From positions 28,917 through 92,916 of the forward strand of contig CAZDEH010000001.1 of assembly GCA_964504665.1 (NCBI GenBank): DNA of 64,000 nucleotides, in the 5' to 3' direction. Below the pieces are notes generated by a model, which saw only the letters and a program-made list of their open reading frames with translations, was not told the DNA's origin and made no database searches. Source of the stretch: STC-54 sp964504665. GTDB lineage: Bacteria > Patescibacteriota > Microgenomatia > Daviesbacterales > UBA10151. A program made the translations under genes and the position numbers. Shown piece by piece: positions 8,551 to 16,753 of this stretch. Position 1 is the first letter of the stretch; each line of letters starts with the position of its first letter.

Positions 8551-8787
8551 ATGCAGACACAAAGAATTAACATTACTTTACCGAATGATTTAGCTCGTGA
8601 TTTTCGCAGGAGTATTCCTGCCCGCTCCCGTAGCAAATTTATTGCCAGTGCTATTGAAGAAAGATTAAGTAAAAGAAACATTAAAACTTTACTGCGTAAA
8701 AGTGCCCAGGAGCAAAAAGAAATCATTGATCAAATCCAAAAGGATTTTCAATACACTGATGAAGAATCTTTTAACAAATTACCCTAA
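8551..8787 (+). CDS. Ribbon-helix-helix antitoxin (MazE/CopG-like)
   Basis: 78 residues from the ATG at 8551. QRINITLPNDLARDFRRSIP is the beta strand and first helix of a ribbon-helix-helix DNA-binding domain, and SKFIASAIEERLSKR the second helix. The acidic C-terminus (QKDFQYTDEESFNKLP) would bind and block the toxin. The toxin start lies inside this gene, 29 bases before its end, a typical coupled arrangement. The strong promoter with overlapping repeats fits auto-repression. Confidence 0.85.
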   Translation: MQTQRINITLPNDLARDFRRSIPARSRSKFIASAIEERLSKRNIKTLLRKSAQEQKEIIDQIQKDFQYTDEESFNKLP

Positions 8788-9121
8788 GCGCGGAGAAATT
8801 TTTATTGCTGATTTAAATCCTTCTTTTGGTAGAGAAATTTATAAAAAACGCCCTGTTTTGGTGATTTCTAATAATATCTTAAATCGAGTTCTACCTACTG
8901 TAATTATTATCCCCTTTAGCTCAATCGTACCTCAATTTATTGGACCAGATATGGTGAAGGTGAACAAGCAAAAAGGATTAGATAAAAGTTCAGCAATTAT
9001 TGTCAACCAAATGCGTTCTATTGATAGGAAAAGGTTGGTTAAAAAAACAGGCAAACTCTCAAGAATTGACCTAGAACAGGTAGAAGAAGCAGTCAGGATT
9101 GTTTTGGATATTGAATCTTAG
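8759..9121 (+). CDS. mazF: MazF/PemK-family mRNA interferase toxin
   Basis: About 120 residues from the ATG at 8759. The MazF fold is plain: PKRGEIFIADLNPSFGREI, then KKRPVLVISNN, TVIIIPFSSI, KSSAIIVNQMRSIDRKRL and the final helix EQVEEAVRIVLDI. The catalytic Arg of the KKRP loop and the NQMRSID segment are present. It cleaves mRNA at short sequences when free of the antitoxin. Upstream ATG 8702 is possible but would put most of the antitoxin gene in double use; the overlap start fits family length. Confidence 0.93.
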   Translation: MKNLLTNYPKRGEIFIADLNPSFGREIYKKRPVLVISNNILNRVLPTVIIIPFSSIVPQFIGPDMVKVNKQKGLDKSSAIIVNQMRSIDRKRLVKKTGKLSRIDLEQVEEAVRIVLDIES

Positions 9122-9134
9122 GTATGTTACACTT

Positions 9135-9383
9135 ATGGTAATGTCAAAAGGCTTTGCTCCAATTTTAATTGTGATTATAATTACTGCCTTGATTAGTGGA
9201 TATTTAATTTACAAAGACCAAACTAAGCCTATTCCTTCGTCTACCATTCAACTTAAATCCACAACCTCGATACAACAATGTGGACAAGAGGGTGGTGACG
9301 TTCCAGGAATACCTTGTCCATCAGGTTATATCTGCCAGCCGGTTGAAAATGTTGCTGATTCTGCTGTCTGTGTTAAAAAATAA
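9135..9383 (+). CDS. Small pilin-like secreted protein
   Basis: 82 residues. The N-terminus SKGFAPILIVIIITALISGY has the same layout as two other proteins in this window (10064 and 28720): a short basic lead, G-F-x-P-I, then a hydrophobic helix. This resembles a type IV prepilin signal, but the Glu at position 5 of true pilins is missing. The remainder is a short extracellular tail with four Cys (QCGQEGGDVPGIPCPSGYIC), able to form two disulphides. Function unknown. Confidence 0.6.
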   Translation: MVMSKGFAPILIVIIITALISGYLIYKDQTKPIPSSTIQLKSTTSIQQCGQEGGDVPGIPCPSGYICQPVENVADSAVCVKK

Positions 9384-9407
9384 TCCAGCGGATAAGTTCA
9401 AGATAAT

Positions 9408-9490
9408 TCGGTGAATTTTCCTTTTTCTACATTAATTACCTGAACTTTTTTTAAGAAACTTTGTGGGATTTGGTCATTTTCTGCTAAAAA
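9408..9490 (-). pseudogene. Displaced copy of the recF 3' end
   Basis: On the minus strand this reads AENDQIPQSFLKKVQVINVE then KGKFTELS and a stop. The intact recF ends AVENDQIPSAFLKKVQIINV then EDGKFII. About three quarters of the bases match over roughly 80 positions, and most changes are silent or conservative, as expected for an ortholog. It lies 1.4 kb beyond the true recF end, with HicBA and a broken gene in between. Confidence 0.85.
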
Positions 9491-9507
9491 GAGAGTTTTT
9501 ATTGTGA

Positions 9508-9513
9508 TATAAT
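9508..9513 (+). promoter_or_regulatory. -10 box of second hicBA, leaderless type
   Basis: TATAAT ending 7 bases before the ATG at 9521. It overlaps the edge of the displaced recF end. Confidence 0.6.
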
Positions 9514-9520
9514 ACCAGTC

Positions 9521-9832
9521 ATGAATATACCAATTTCTTTAACCATTAAATTAACAGAGGATAAGAAGTCAAAATCAGCTCCCTGGGTGGCTTATACACC
9601 TGAGCTGGATGTGGCTTCATGTGGACCAACTCCCATAAAAGCTAAAAAAAATCTTATGGAAGCAGTAGAAATTATTCTTAAAGGTGCAGCCCAAGATGGT
9701 AATCTAAAAGAGTTGCTATTGGAAACTGGCTTTCAGATTAAAAATAAAAGATTAACTCCTCCTAAAGTTAGTACAGATAAGTTTATTTTTAATCTTACAT
9801 CAAATTTAACCTGCCAGATATGGCTCGCATAA
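9521..9832 (+). CDS. HicB-like antitoxin (second locus)
   Basis: 103 residues. The strands ISLTIKLTEDKKSKSAPWVA, the YTPELDVASCGPTPIKAKKN segment and NLMEAVEIILKGA match the HicB core (a two-strand entry, PELPGC-like turn, then helix). It differs strongly from the HicB at 3421-3681, so the two loci are not recent duplicates. The next gene starts 13 bases before its end, so antitoxin and toxin are coupled. Confidence 0.8.
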   Translation: MNIPISLTIKLTEDKKSKSAPWVAYTPELDVASCGPTPIKAKKNLMEAVEIILKGAAQDGNLKELLLETGFQIKNKRLTPPKVSTDKFIFNLTSNLTCQIWLA

Positions 9833-10050
9833 CACCAATCCACTGGCAAAAACTCTTGAAAATTTTCCAGGCTGAAGGATGTGTTTTAGTTGGACAAACA
9901 GGAGACCATTTAGAACTGAAAAAAGAAGGAGCCAAAAGAAGAATCGTTATCCCTAAATATAAAGACATCCCAGTTTTTATCATTGAAAATAATCTAAAAA
10001 CTGCAGGAATCTCCAGATCTAGATATTTTGAGTTGTTAAATAAATTATGA
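9820..10050 (+). CDS. HicA-like toxin (second locus)
   Basis: 76 residues with a HicA/YcfA-type layout: IHWQKLLKIFQAEGCVLVGQ, then TGDHLELKK with the conserved G-x-H histidine, RRIVIPKYKDIPVFIIENNL and a C-terminal helix. In HicA the His follows GSH; here the equivalent is GDH. Coupled to the HicB-like gene. Expected activity is mRNA cleavage. Confidence 0.8.
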   Translation: MARITPIHWQKLLKIFQAEGCVLVGQTGDHLELKKEGAKRRIVIPKYKDIPVFIIENNLKTAGISRSRYFELLNKL

Positions 10051-10063
10051 TAATCTAATATTG

Positions 10064-10729
10064 ATGAATCAAAAGGGTTTTGCTCCAATTTTAATTTTGT
10101 TTGGAATATTGGTAATAGTGGCAGCAGCTGGTGGAGTATATTATCTCGGTAGATCTTCTGCAAAATTACCAGATACTTCTCCAATCTCAGTTCCAACCTC
10201 TCAAACTTCAGTTTCCCCTACCCAACCACCTGCAAAAACTTATATTAGCCCTTCACCAACAACTATTAATGAAACAGCCAATTGGAAAACATATACAAAT
10301 GAGAAATATAAAATTTCTTTTAAATATCCTCCACGCTTAAGTCCATGTTTAGGATCATAATGCCCACAAGATGATGGAGAAGAATTAAGCGTTCGTTTTT
10401 CTACTTCACCTGAAAACACATTTTCCGAAGATGAGGCAGTTCATTTACAAATTACTGTTGCCTTAAAAACAATTCTGGGAAGATCGGGATCACCATTAAT
10501 GCAAGAGATTGAATCAGGAACTATACAAGTCGGGGGTTTTGAAGCAAATTATTCAATAGCAGAACCAACTGCAGAATCTAAATTATATATGAAAGACGGC
10601 TCACCTATTAATGGTTATTTTGTTACCGTTAAAGAAAAACCTCTATTGATAGATTATGGCGGATCCAAAAATTTAACTAGCATGAAAGAATTTAAACAAA
10701 TTCTTTCTACCTTTAAATTCCTTCCCTAA
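10064..10729 (+). pseudogene. PsbP-like membrane-anchored protein interrupted by an in-frame stop
   Basis: From the ATG at 10064 (a TTG lies at 10061) the frame encodes NQKGFAPILILFGILVIVAA (pilin-like anchor), a Ser/Thr/Pro-rich linker, then a PsbP-like domain beginning WKTYTNEKYKISFKYPPRL. At 10358-10360 there is TAA in frame, after which the same frame continues without interruption to 10729 and ends KQILSTFKFLP. The paralog at 27896-28720 has the same architecture and ends NQILSTFKFIR, so the two halves are one gene. A single base change, sequencing error or real inactivation would explain it; TAA is used as a normal stop elsewhere here, so recoding is unlikely. Confidence 0.85.
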
Positions 10730-10734
10730 TTCAT

Positions 10735-10920
10735 CTCTCTTTTCTGCAATTGATGCAGAGAGCGTTAAAAAATCGAGCATGAGGAAACAGGGGGGAACCG
10801 GAAACTGACTAGCACGAAGTGCAGAAATTTCCGAGGGGGTGAGCCCCCGTTGACGAAATGCGAAGATTTTAGCTCGAACATCACTTGCAGGAGTTTTGGA
10901 CACTTTTGCGACCAAAAGTG
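10735..10920 (-). repeat. Candidate dispersed element next to recF
   Basis: A GC-richer block that differs from its surroundings and contains two hairpins, GGGGG-TGAG-CCCCC (10835-10849) and CTCTCTTTTCTGCA/TGCAGAGAG (10735-10763). Read on the minus strand it could encode an 80-residue peptide containing VPPCFLMLDFLTLSASIAEK, whose tail overlaps the PsbP-like gene on the other strand. I have an impression of similar text recurring in other CPR genomes, from memory only. I favour a mobile repeat over a gene. Confidence 0.4.
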
Positions 10921-12027
10921 TCAGATAATAAATTTTCCATCTTCTACATTAATAATTTGGACTTTTTTTAAAAAAGCCGAGGGGATTTGGTCATTTTCCA
11001 CAGCTGAGATGATGGTTTGTTGACCTGAAATAGCCTCAATGACATGTTCCTGATGAGAAGTATCCAGTTCAGAAAATACATCATCTAAAAGAAGCACAGG
11101 TAAAATATCTTTAAATTGCCTTATAAAGTGAAGCTCTGCTAATTTCAAGTCTAAAACTGCAGTTCTTTGTTCACCGCGGGAACCAAAATGAGCTAAATTA
11201 TTATCACAAATTTCAAACACAAAATCATCCCTGTGTGGTCCTATCAGGCTGTTTGTAGCAGCTATTTCTCTTCCTAAATATTCCTTTAATCTTTCTTCTG
11301 TCAATAAATTTTCATGATAGATATATTTAAACTGACTGCCATTTTTAAAATGATTGATACTTTCAAAAAAAATTTTCCTTTTGTCCGCCACTACAGTCCC
11401 AAAATCCAACATCTGAGTATCCCAAAATGTCAGTTCATCCACTTTTGCCAAACCCTCTTTAATCCTCTTCAAAATCCTGTTTCTGGAGGTTAAAGCCTCG
11501 TGATATTTAGTTAGGGAATTTTTATAGAGTTTATCTATTTGCGCTAAACATAGATCAATATGCCAGCGCCGGAGAGTTGGGGGGCCTGTAACTAAGTTAA
11601 TATCTTCAGGGGCAAAATGAACAACTACCAAATTACCGATATAATCAACTGAACGTCTTGGTACTCCATTAACCTTCACCTTTTTTTCTAAACCATTTCC
11701 CGTGGCTTGAATTTTCATCCCAATTTCTAGCTTAGTTGTATTGTCTTCCGTCTTCGGTCTTCCGTCTTCTGCTTTAACAGTAGTCAGTAGTCGGTAGTCG
11801 GTAGTCGTAATTTCACCTTTTACAAAACACCCTCCCTCCCCTTCTTTAATAAGTTGCACATCTTTATCTGCCCTGGGAGATTTAGTAGTTGCTAAAAAAT
11901 AAATGGCTTCCAGAAAATTTGATTTTCCCTGAGCATTATTACCAACCAATAATACTGTTTGCCCAAATTCCATATTTAATTTTTCAAAATTTCTGAAATT
12001 AATGAGACGTAGATTTTTTAAGAACAC
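10921..12027 (-). CDS. recF: DNA replication and repair protein RecF
   Basis: 368 residues, the usual RecF length. An SMC-like ATPase that loads RecA at gaps: LKNLRLINFRNFEKLNMEFG at the start, Walker A GNNAQGKSN near residue 30, the GPHRDDFVF signature, and Walker B ILPVLLLDDVFSELD near the end. Residues about 76-97 (TTDYRLLTTVKAEDGRPKTE) are a repeat-derived insertion in frame. The start overlaps the end of the MFS gene by 10 bases, so both are in one transcript. A diverged duplicate of its last 30 codons lies at 9408-9490. Confidence 0.95.
   Translation of the reverse strand: MFLKNLRLINFRNFEKLNMEFGQTVLLVGNNAQGKSNFLEAIYFLATTKSPRADKDVQLIKEGEGGCFVKGEITTTDYRLLTTVKAEDGRPKTEDNTTKLEIGMKIQATGNGLEKKVKVNGVPRRSVDYIGNLVVVHFAPEDINLVTGPPTLRRWHIDLCLAQIDKLYKNSLTKYHEALTSRNRILKRIKEGLAKVDELTFWDTQMLDFGTVVADKRKIFFESINHFKNGSQFKYIYHENLLTEERLKEYLGREIAATNSLIGPHRDDFVFEICDNNLAHFGSRGEQRTAVLDLKLAELHFIRQFKDILPVLLLDDVFSELDTSHQEHVIEAISGQQTIISAVENDQIPSAFLKKVQIINVEDGKFII
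11755..11812 (-). repeat. In-frame repeat element inside recF (family A)
   Basis: The plus strand has CTTCCGTCTTCTGC, then AGTCAGTAGTC and two GGTAGTC units. It is read in the same frame as the ligase copy (DYRLLTTVKAEDGRPKTED). It extends a loop between N-terminal strands of RecF. Confidence 0.75.
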
Positions 12028-13403
12028 TTATCCCCCCAATGTCCTAAGCCTAAAAACTCTATACAGTTACGTGGCAAGGTATTTTCCCGGAAGAAGATGT
12101 GCGGTTTTAAAACTATAAACCCAATGATAGCTACGAGTGCTCCTACACCGATGAATATCGGTTGAGTCCCAAATATATCTGCCAGCCCTCCTGCCAGTAG
12201 TACCGGAATAGCAGCGGTAGCAGTCATGATAACTGAAAGCGTGGCAAAAATTTTTCCTCTAATACTTTCCGGGGTGTTTTCCTGTAGGATAGTTTGACAA
12301 GGAATAATCACAGAAACCATACAAAGACCGGAGATGTAGGAAATTAGCGCTAACCAAAAAGAGATTGACGGTGCTCTTAAAAAATATCTTGGCTTGGTGA
12401 TGTGAAGAGGAAGTTCCGTGGAATTAAAAATCTGAGCAATAGTTGGTAGCAATCCTATCAGGATAAAAGCCACTCCCATAATTAAAACTGCCGGTAAAAC
12501 AATAAATCTTCTGGGAATCCTGTTGAAAAAACGACCTAAAAGATAAGCTCCGCTGACCATCCCCAAACCAAGCGGAAATATTAAAAAATAAGAAGCATCT
12601 GTGGCATGAATTTTGAGATATCTCTCCAGATATGACGGAGTTAACACAGCTGAAATTCCAATTATCCCTTGGATAGTTGCCATTAAAATAATCGCTACAG
12701 CAATACTTAATTTACCTTTAATAAATTTATAAGTTCTCCCTGCTTCATCTATAGTCATTTCTATAAGTTTTTTAAAGCTTGATATGGAACGGATCCCGCC
12801 GGGTAATCTTCCATCTGTTTTGGTACGGATGACAGGTAAATTATGTGCCAGTATAAATGCTGCTAGGAGCATTACTGCCCCTATCAAAAAGACAGCATTA
12901 ATACCAAAAGAGTTAAGGATTGGTCCGCCAACTATAAAACCTGCCATAAAAACACCATATAAAGTCATCGAAAATAATGAGTTTGCCAGAAATAAATGCT
13001 TTTTTGATATTAATAGCGGGATGGATGAAGATTCTGAAGGCATGAAAAATTGGGCCAGAGAGTTAATAATAAAGGCATTCAATAAAATGACAACAAAAAG
13101 ATGTCTGAACGGGATAAAAGCCAGAAAAGCGATGATTAAAAGCCCATCGACCAAGATGATAATTTTCCGTTTATCCACCAGATCGACAAACACTCCGGCC
13201 AGTAAACCAAAGATGACAGAAGGCAAATAAACTGACAATATCAAAGCTGAAACTGCTAGATTAGAGTTCGTCAGTTTAAAAACCCAAATGATTAAAGCAA
13301 AATTAAGTGCATTATAGGCAAGTTGAACCAAAATTTGGTTAAGCCATAAATATCTAAAACCCCGGTTTTTTATAACCGAGGCATATGTAGATTTTTCAGC
13401 CAT
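12018..13403 (-). CDS. MFS transporter, probable drug or solute exporter
   Basis: 461 residues with about twelve hydrophobic helices and the loop-2 motif GLLAGVFVDLVDKRKII, a form of the MFS GxLaDrxGrk signature. The overall pattern (LLAGGLADIFGTQPIFIGVG near the end) is that of the MFS_3 / enterobactin-exporter-like group of multidrug permeases. Substrate unknown. It precedes and overlaps recF. Confidence 0.85.
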   Translation of the reverse strand: MAEKSTYASVIKNRGFRYLWLNQILVQLAYNALNFALIIWVFKLTNSNLAVSALILSVYLPSVIFGLLAGVFVDLVDKRKIIILVDGLLIIAFLAFIPFRHLFVVILLNAFIINSLAQFFMPSESSSIPLLISKKHLFLANSLFSMTLYGVFMAGFIVGGPILNSFGINAVFLIGAVMLLAAFILAHNLPVIRTKTDGRLPGGIRSISSFKKLIEMTIDEAGRTYKFIKGKLSIAVAIILMATIQGIIGISAVLTPSYLERYLKIHATDASYFLIFPLGLGMVSGAYLLGRFFNRIPRRFIVLPAVLIMGVAFILIGLLPTIAQIFNSTELPLHITKPRYFLRAPSISFWLALISYISGLCMVSVIIPCQTILQENTPESIRGKIFATLSVIMTATAAIPVLLAGGLADIFGTQPIFIGVGALVAIIGFIVLKPHIFFRENTLPRNCIEFLGLGHWGDKCS

Positions 13404-13433
13404 GAGTTTTTATATTCTACCAGACTTTACAAA

Positions 13434-14369
13434 TTAGTGTTGACAGTTAGGACAATAGTACGTTCCCCTACCAACCTGGGTAATTTTTTCTACTTTTCCT
13501 TTACATTTATTACAGAGATATCCAACTTTTCCATAAACGTTGGCATAATCCAAAAAATAACCTTTTTTACCTTCACTATTTACAAAATGAGCCCTAGATG
13601 AACCTCCATGTTTAATTCCCATCGTGAGAGCCTCTCTAAGACCTTTCAACACGTCCTTAAAATCACTATCTGTAAGCTCACCAACTTTCCTTCTGGGATC
13701 AATTTTAGCATTAAACAAGCTTTCAGAAGCATAGATATTCCCCACTCCTGCTATCACGGATTGATCCATAATAGCTACCTTTATAGGTTGGGATTTATGT
13801 CTTAATAAATTTGCTTTTAAATTTTCCCAACTAAATTCTTTTTCCAAAGGCTCCGGTCCTAACTTTTCCAATAATTGTCTGACAGCTGACGACTGATAGC
13901 TGACAACTTTTACCCAACCAAATTTTCGTTGATCATTAAAATATAACTTACTTTGGTCAGAAAACTCCAAGATCACCCTGGTGTGAGAGTTAGGCATAGT
14001 ATCTCTCATATCCTCTGTTGGATGCCCACCAATTAATCTTTTCTCTTTTTGCTTATCACTTTTATCTACATAAACTAACTGCCCGGTCATTTTAAGATGA
14101 AATAAAATAGTCATCAGTACAGAGTCATCAGCTGTCAGACTTTTCTGGTTTTTTTTCTGATGACTGATCGCTGACGACTGACGACTACTTATATCTATTC
14201 CTAACATTTTTGCTCTTCTCCATACCCCCACCACCTGTTTTCCCTCTGTGAGCTTCTCATCACCCTGGAACGTTTTGGGATTTAAAACCTGAATTTTTTT
14301 AATAGTTAAACCAACAATTTTCCTTTGCAAACCAAGTTTAATTGTTTCTACTTCTGGTAATTCCGGCAT
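13434..14369 (-). CDS. mutM: Formamidopyrimidine-DNA glycosylase
   Basis: 311 residues. Starts MPELPEVETIKLGL, with the catalytic Pro-2 and Glu-3. The helix-two-turn-helix region contains DQSVIAGVGNIYASESLFNA and the C-terminal zinc finger is CNKCKGKVEKI...YYCPNC. It removes 8-oxoguanine and ring-opened purines and nicks the strand. Two repeat-derived insertions are visible in frame: SSRQSSAISHQKKNQKSL (about residues 60-78) and SYQSSAVRQ (about 158-166), which make it longer than the usual 270-280 residues. Confidence 0.95.
   Translation of the reverse strand: MPELPEVETIKLGLQRKIVGLTIKKIQVLNPKTFQGDEKLTEGKQVVGVWRRAKMLGIDISSRQSSAISHQKKNQKSLTADDSVLMTILFHLKMTGQLVYVDKSDKQKEKRLIGGHPTEDMRDTMPNSHTRVILEFSDQSKLYFNDQRKFGWVKVVSYQSSAVRQLLEKLGPEPLEKEFSWENLKANLLRHKSQPIKVAIMDQSVIAGVGNIYASESLFNAKIDPRRKVGELTDSDFKDVLKGLREALTMGIKHGGSSRAHFVNSEGKKGYFLDYANVYGKVGYLCNKCKGKVEKITQVGRGTYYCPNCQH
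13875..13910 (-). repeat. In-frame repeat element inside mutM, copy 1 (family A2)
   Basis: The plus strand reads GTCTGACAGCTGACGACTGATAGCTGAC. The words CTGATAG, GACGACTGA and AGCTGAC recur in polA, upstream of fic and in the second mutM copy. Confidence 0.6.
14108..14192 (-). repeat. In-frame repeat element inside mutM, copy 2 (family A2)
   Basis: Contains GAGTCATCAGCTGTCAGAC and, after a T-run, CTGATGACTGATCGCTGACG and ACTGACGACTAC. It forms a long loop between the N-terminal strands of the glycosylase. Confidence 0.65.
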
Positions 14370-14375
14370 ATTGTT

Positions 14376-14404
14376 TGTGCTTCCACCTTCGAGGTGTAAA
14401 GCTA
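14376..14404. repeat. Short palindromic intergenic repeat (family C)
   Basis: GCTTCCACCTTCGAGGTG followed by TAAAGCTAAA. Similar palindromes lie at 22634-22664 and 27787-27824. All are intergenic. A stem CACCTTCGAGGTG can form. Confidence 0.6.
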
Positions 14405-15526
14405 AAACTTATTGGTATTTTTCTCAATTAGTTTCAAGATTTCTTTTTTAAATCTTTCCTTTCCAAATCTTTCTGCTTGTTTCTGACAATTTTCAGGCTG
14501 GTATTTTTCAGGATTAAAAGTTTTGAGCACTTTCATTAAAGAATCTACGGTTACTTCCTCAAAAAATTCTCCTGTTTTACCAGGTACCACTGTTTCTAAA
14601 AACCCCCCTGCTCTCACAGCAATCACCGGAGTACCACACGCCATCGACTCTACCGGCACAATCCCAAAATCTTCATCCTCTGAAGCAACTATGGTGGCTT
14701 TAGCTCCTGCTAAAATTTCAGGAATCATTTCATCTTCAATTGATCCCAAAAACTCTATATTTTTACCAGCTATCCCTTTTAACCTCTGTAGTTCTGGTCC
14801 ACTCCCAACTACTTTCAGAGGTAGATTTAATTTTGTACAAGCTTCCACAATAACTTCTGTTCCTTTCCCTCTAACTAATCTTCCAAGTGATAGAAAATAG
14901 CTATCCGGCTTCTGACTTCCCGCTTCCGCTTTTTCCGACTGTTTGCGTAATTTCTCTACATCAATTGGCGGGTAAATAACCACACAATCTCTTCTGTAAA
15001 ATTTTTTGATTCTTTTAGCTATATTTTCAGAATTAGCTATTAAAATATCCGGTCTTTGGCTAATTTGAAAATCCCATAATCTTAAAAAATGATTGGCTGT
15101 TTCCCCCAAAACCCTTGTCCACCAATGTTTTTTATAATTGTAAGAGGTGGCATAACCATACAAATATCTGGGTGGTGTATGAATATAATTAATATGCAGA
15201 GCTTCTGGGGTAGTAATTACTGCATTGGCAAAATAAGTAGAAGAGGAGGAGATGATTAAATCATAAGAAGTTAAGTCAAAGCTTTCAAAAGCAGCAGGAG
15301 CCAAAACTCGAAGAGGAGAAATTAGTTTGTTCCCCCAGGGTAATTTTTGCATCCAGGAAGTTTGGATATCCCACTGCTTTATTCTCTCGTTGTGTGTCCC
15401 CAACCCTTTTGGATAATAATAAGCAGTAAAGACAGGAGCTTCAGGAAACATTTCATGCAAAACCTCCAACACACGCTCAGCCCCTCCGTATTCTCTAAGA
15501 AAATCATGCACAAGTGCTACTTTCAT
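14402..15526 (-). CDS. GT4-family glycosyltransferase
   Basis: 374 residues, GT-B fold. The N-terminal MKVALVHDFLREYGGAERVL with its GGAE motif binds the acceptor side; the C-terminal half has YFLSLGRLVRGKGTEVIVEA and the donor-binding E-x7-E region EDEDFGIVPVESMACGTPVI. It most resembles mannosyl- or rhamnosyl-type transferases of polysaccharide synthesis. Residues near 195-208 (SEKAEAGSQKPDSY) are a family A repeat insertion. TAAAAT lies 6 bases before the ATG. Confidence 0.9.
   Translation of the reverse strand: MKVALVHDFLREYGGAERVLEVLHEMFPEAPVFTAYYYPKGLGTHNERIKQWDIQTSWMQKLPWGNKLISPLRVLAPAAFESFDLTSYDLIISSSSTYFANAVITTPEALHINYIHTPPRYLYGYATSYNYKKHWWTRVLGETANHFLRLWDFQISQRPDILIANSENIAKRIKKFYRRDCVVIYPPIDVEKLRKQSEKAEAGSQKPDSYFLSLGRLVRGKGTEVIVEACTKLNLPLKVVGSGPELQRLKGIAGKNIEFLGSIEDEMIPEILAGAKATIVASEDEDFGIVPVESMACGTPVIAVRAGGFLETVVPGKTGEFFEEVTVDSLMKVLKTFNPEKYQPENCQKQAERFGKERFKKEILKLIEKNTNKF
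14905..14945 (-). repeat. In-frame repeat element inside the GT4 gene (family A)
   Basis: The plus strand reads CTTCTGACTTCCCGCTTCCG then CTTTTTCCGACTG, matching the non-tandem half of the ligase element. Confidence 0.6.
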
Positions 15527-15532
15527 AGAATA

Positions 15533-15538
15533 ATTTTA
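15533..15538 (-). promoter_or_regulatory. -10 box of the GT4 gene, leaderless type
   Basis: TAAAAT on the minus strand, 6 bases before the ATG at 15526. Confidence 0.4.
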
Positions 15539-15575
15539 CCAGAATCTCCGAATAAAAGATGCTACAATAATACTG

Positions 15576-16511
15576 ATGACAATATTTAAAAAACTTATTT
15601 TTGGAATGCCTTTTATATTAGCTGTAGCTGCTTTTGCCTGGCAGATTGAGCCTTTTTTACAAGACTTTTCTTTAATATTTTCATTGAGCTTTAATATTCT
15701 TTCCCAATTAATAATGTTGGTGGGAACTATTGCACTGATTGCCTACTTATTTACAGTTTTTGCAGTTTTAGCCTCAGATTGGACTCTGGTCTTACCAGTG
15801 ATAGTGCTTAGCTCTTTATCTACACTTCTTTTTGTTACTGCACCGATTAGCTATTTTTTATCCATAGGCTTACTAATAGCTTTTGTGATCTCTTTTGCCC
15901 AAACTTACAATAAAGTTATCAAAGATCCCAGTGGCTTTCATGTCTCAGAAAATGTTGTCAAACCATCAGGCTCTTTAGCTACATTGATAATTTTAGCTAC
16001 CTCAGTAGCTTTTTATTTTTCCGTTTCTGCAACTGGTGATAAAATAACCCAAAAAATTGTTGATTCAGTAGTTAATATTTCAGGGGATATTATGAAAACC
16101 CAACAGCTTCCTCAAAATACAGGAACTAATCCTTTAGATAGCATCTCGATCAGCTCGGATCAAATTAAGTTATTAAAAGAGAATCCTGATCTGCTAAAAC
16201 AATCAGGGCTGGATCCTGCTATATTAGATACTATTGGGAAACAAGACAACAAAAATGTTACAGCCCAGGATTTAGCAGTGGAAGCAGCTAAACCTTTAAT
16301 TACCAAACAGGTAACAGACATGATTAAACCAATTACACCTATTCTCCCTTTTTTAATGGTCTTTCTTTTCTATTTAAATTTTCAATTTTTAGCCTCAACA
16401 GCTGCATTTATCCTCTCCCCCTCAATATATTTATTATTTTGGATTTTAGAAAAAACAGGTTTTATTCACTTTGAGATAGAAATGAGGGCAGCTAAAAAAT
16501 TGGTCGTTTAA
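15576..16511 (+). CDS. Multi-pass membrane protein of unknown function
   Basis: 311 residues. Four hydrophobic segments lie in the first 110 residues and two more after residue 245, around a soluble region of about 100 residues (SENVVKPSGSLATLI... to ...TKQVTDMIKPI) that is probably extracytoplasmic. I recognise no family. It is divergent from the GT4 gene; a TACAAT box at 15563-15568 lies 7 bases before the ATG. Confidence 0.75.
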   Translation: MTIFKKLIFGMPFILAVAAFAWQIEPFLQDFSLIFSLSFNILSQLIMLVGTIALIAYLFTVFAVLASDWTLVLPVIVLSSLSTLLFVTAPISYFLSIGLLIAFVISFAQTYNKVIKDPSGFHVSENVVKPSGSLATLIILATSVAFYFSVSATGDKITQKIVDSVVNISGDIMKTQQLPQNTGTNPLDSISISSDQIKLLKENPDLLKQSGLDPAILDTIGKQDNKNVTAQDLAVEAAKPLITKQVTDMIKPITPILPFLMVFLFYLNFQFLASTAAFILSPSIYLLFWILEKTGFIHFEIEMRAAKKLVV

Positions 16512-16600
16512 TTACATCACCCCTTCTAGCTTCTTTTAGTAATCTGTATTACTGAAAAATTTCGTTGTTATTGTTATTCTATCCGTTAAACAAACTGCCC

Positions 16601-16753
16601 ATGATTGAAGCCCTATCAGACAATAAAAACATCTTTAATAAAACACTAAGAGCAACAAAAAGAGTTCCTGGATTGCATAAAAATGTTTTTCTGGCTGGTA
16701 AAATTTTTGAAATTGTTGAAACAGCGGAAGGAAAAATACATGTGTGTCTCTAA
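16601..16753 (+). CDS. Small hypothetical protein
   Basis: About 50 residues (MIEALSDNKNIFNKTLRATK...). Its composition is protein-like, basic in the middle with a strand-rich end (VFLAGKIFEIVETAEGKI). No family recognised. It ends 4 bases inside the convergent gene. Start choice is uncertain; a TTG at 16565 would add 12 residues. Confidence 0.4.
   Translation: MIEALSDNKNIFNKTLRATKRVPGLHKNVFLAGKIFEIVETAEGKIHVCL

Noticed and set aside
10358..10360. Recoded TAA stop codon
   Set aside because: TAA ends many well supported genes in the window, and CPR recoding known to me involves TGA in other lineages, so a mutation or error is simpler.
12784..13230. Plus-strand frame of 148 codons inside the MFS gene
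   Set aside because: Complement of a strongly supported membrane transporter gene; no family pattern.
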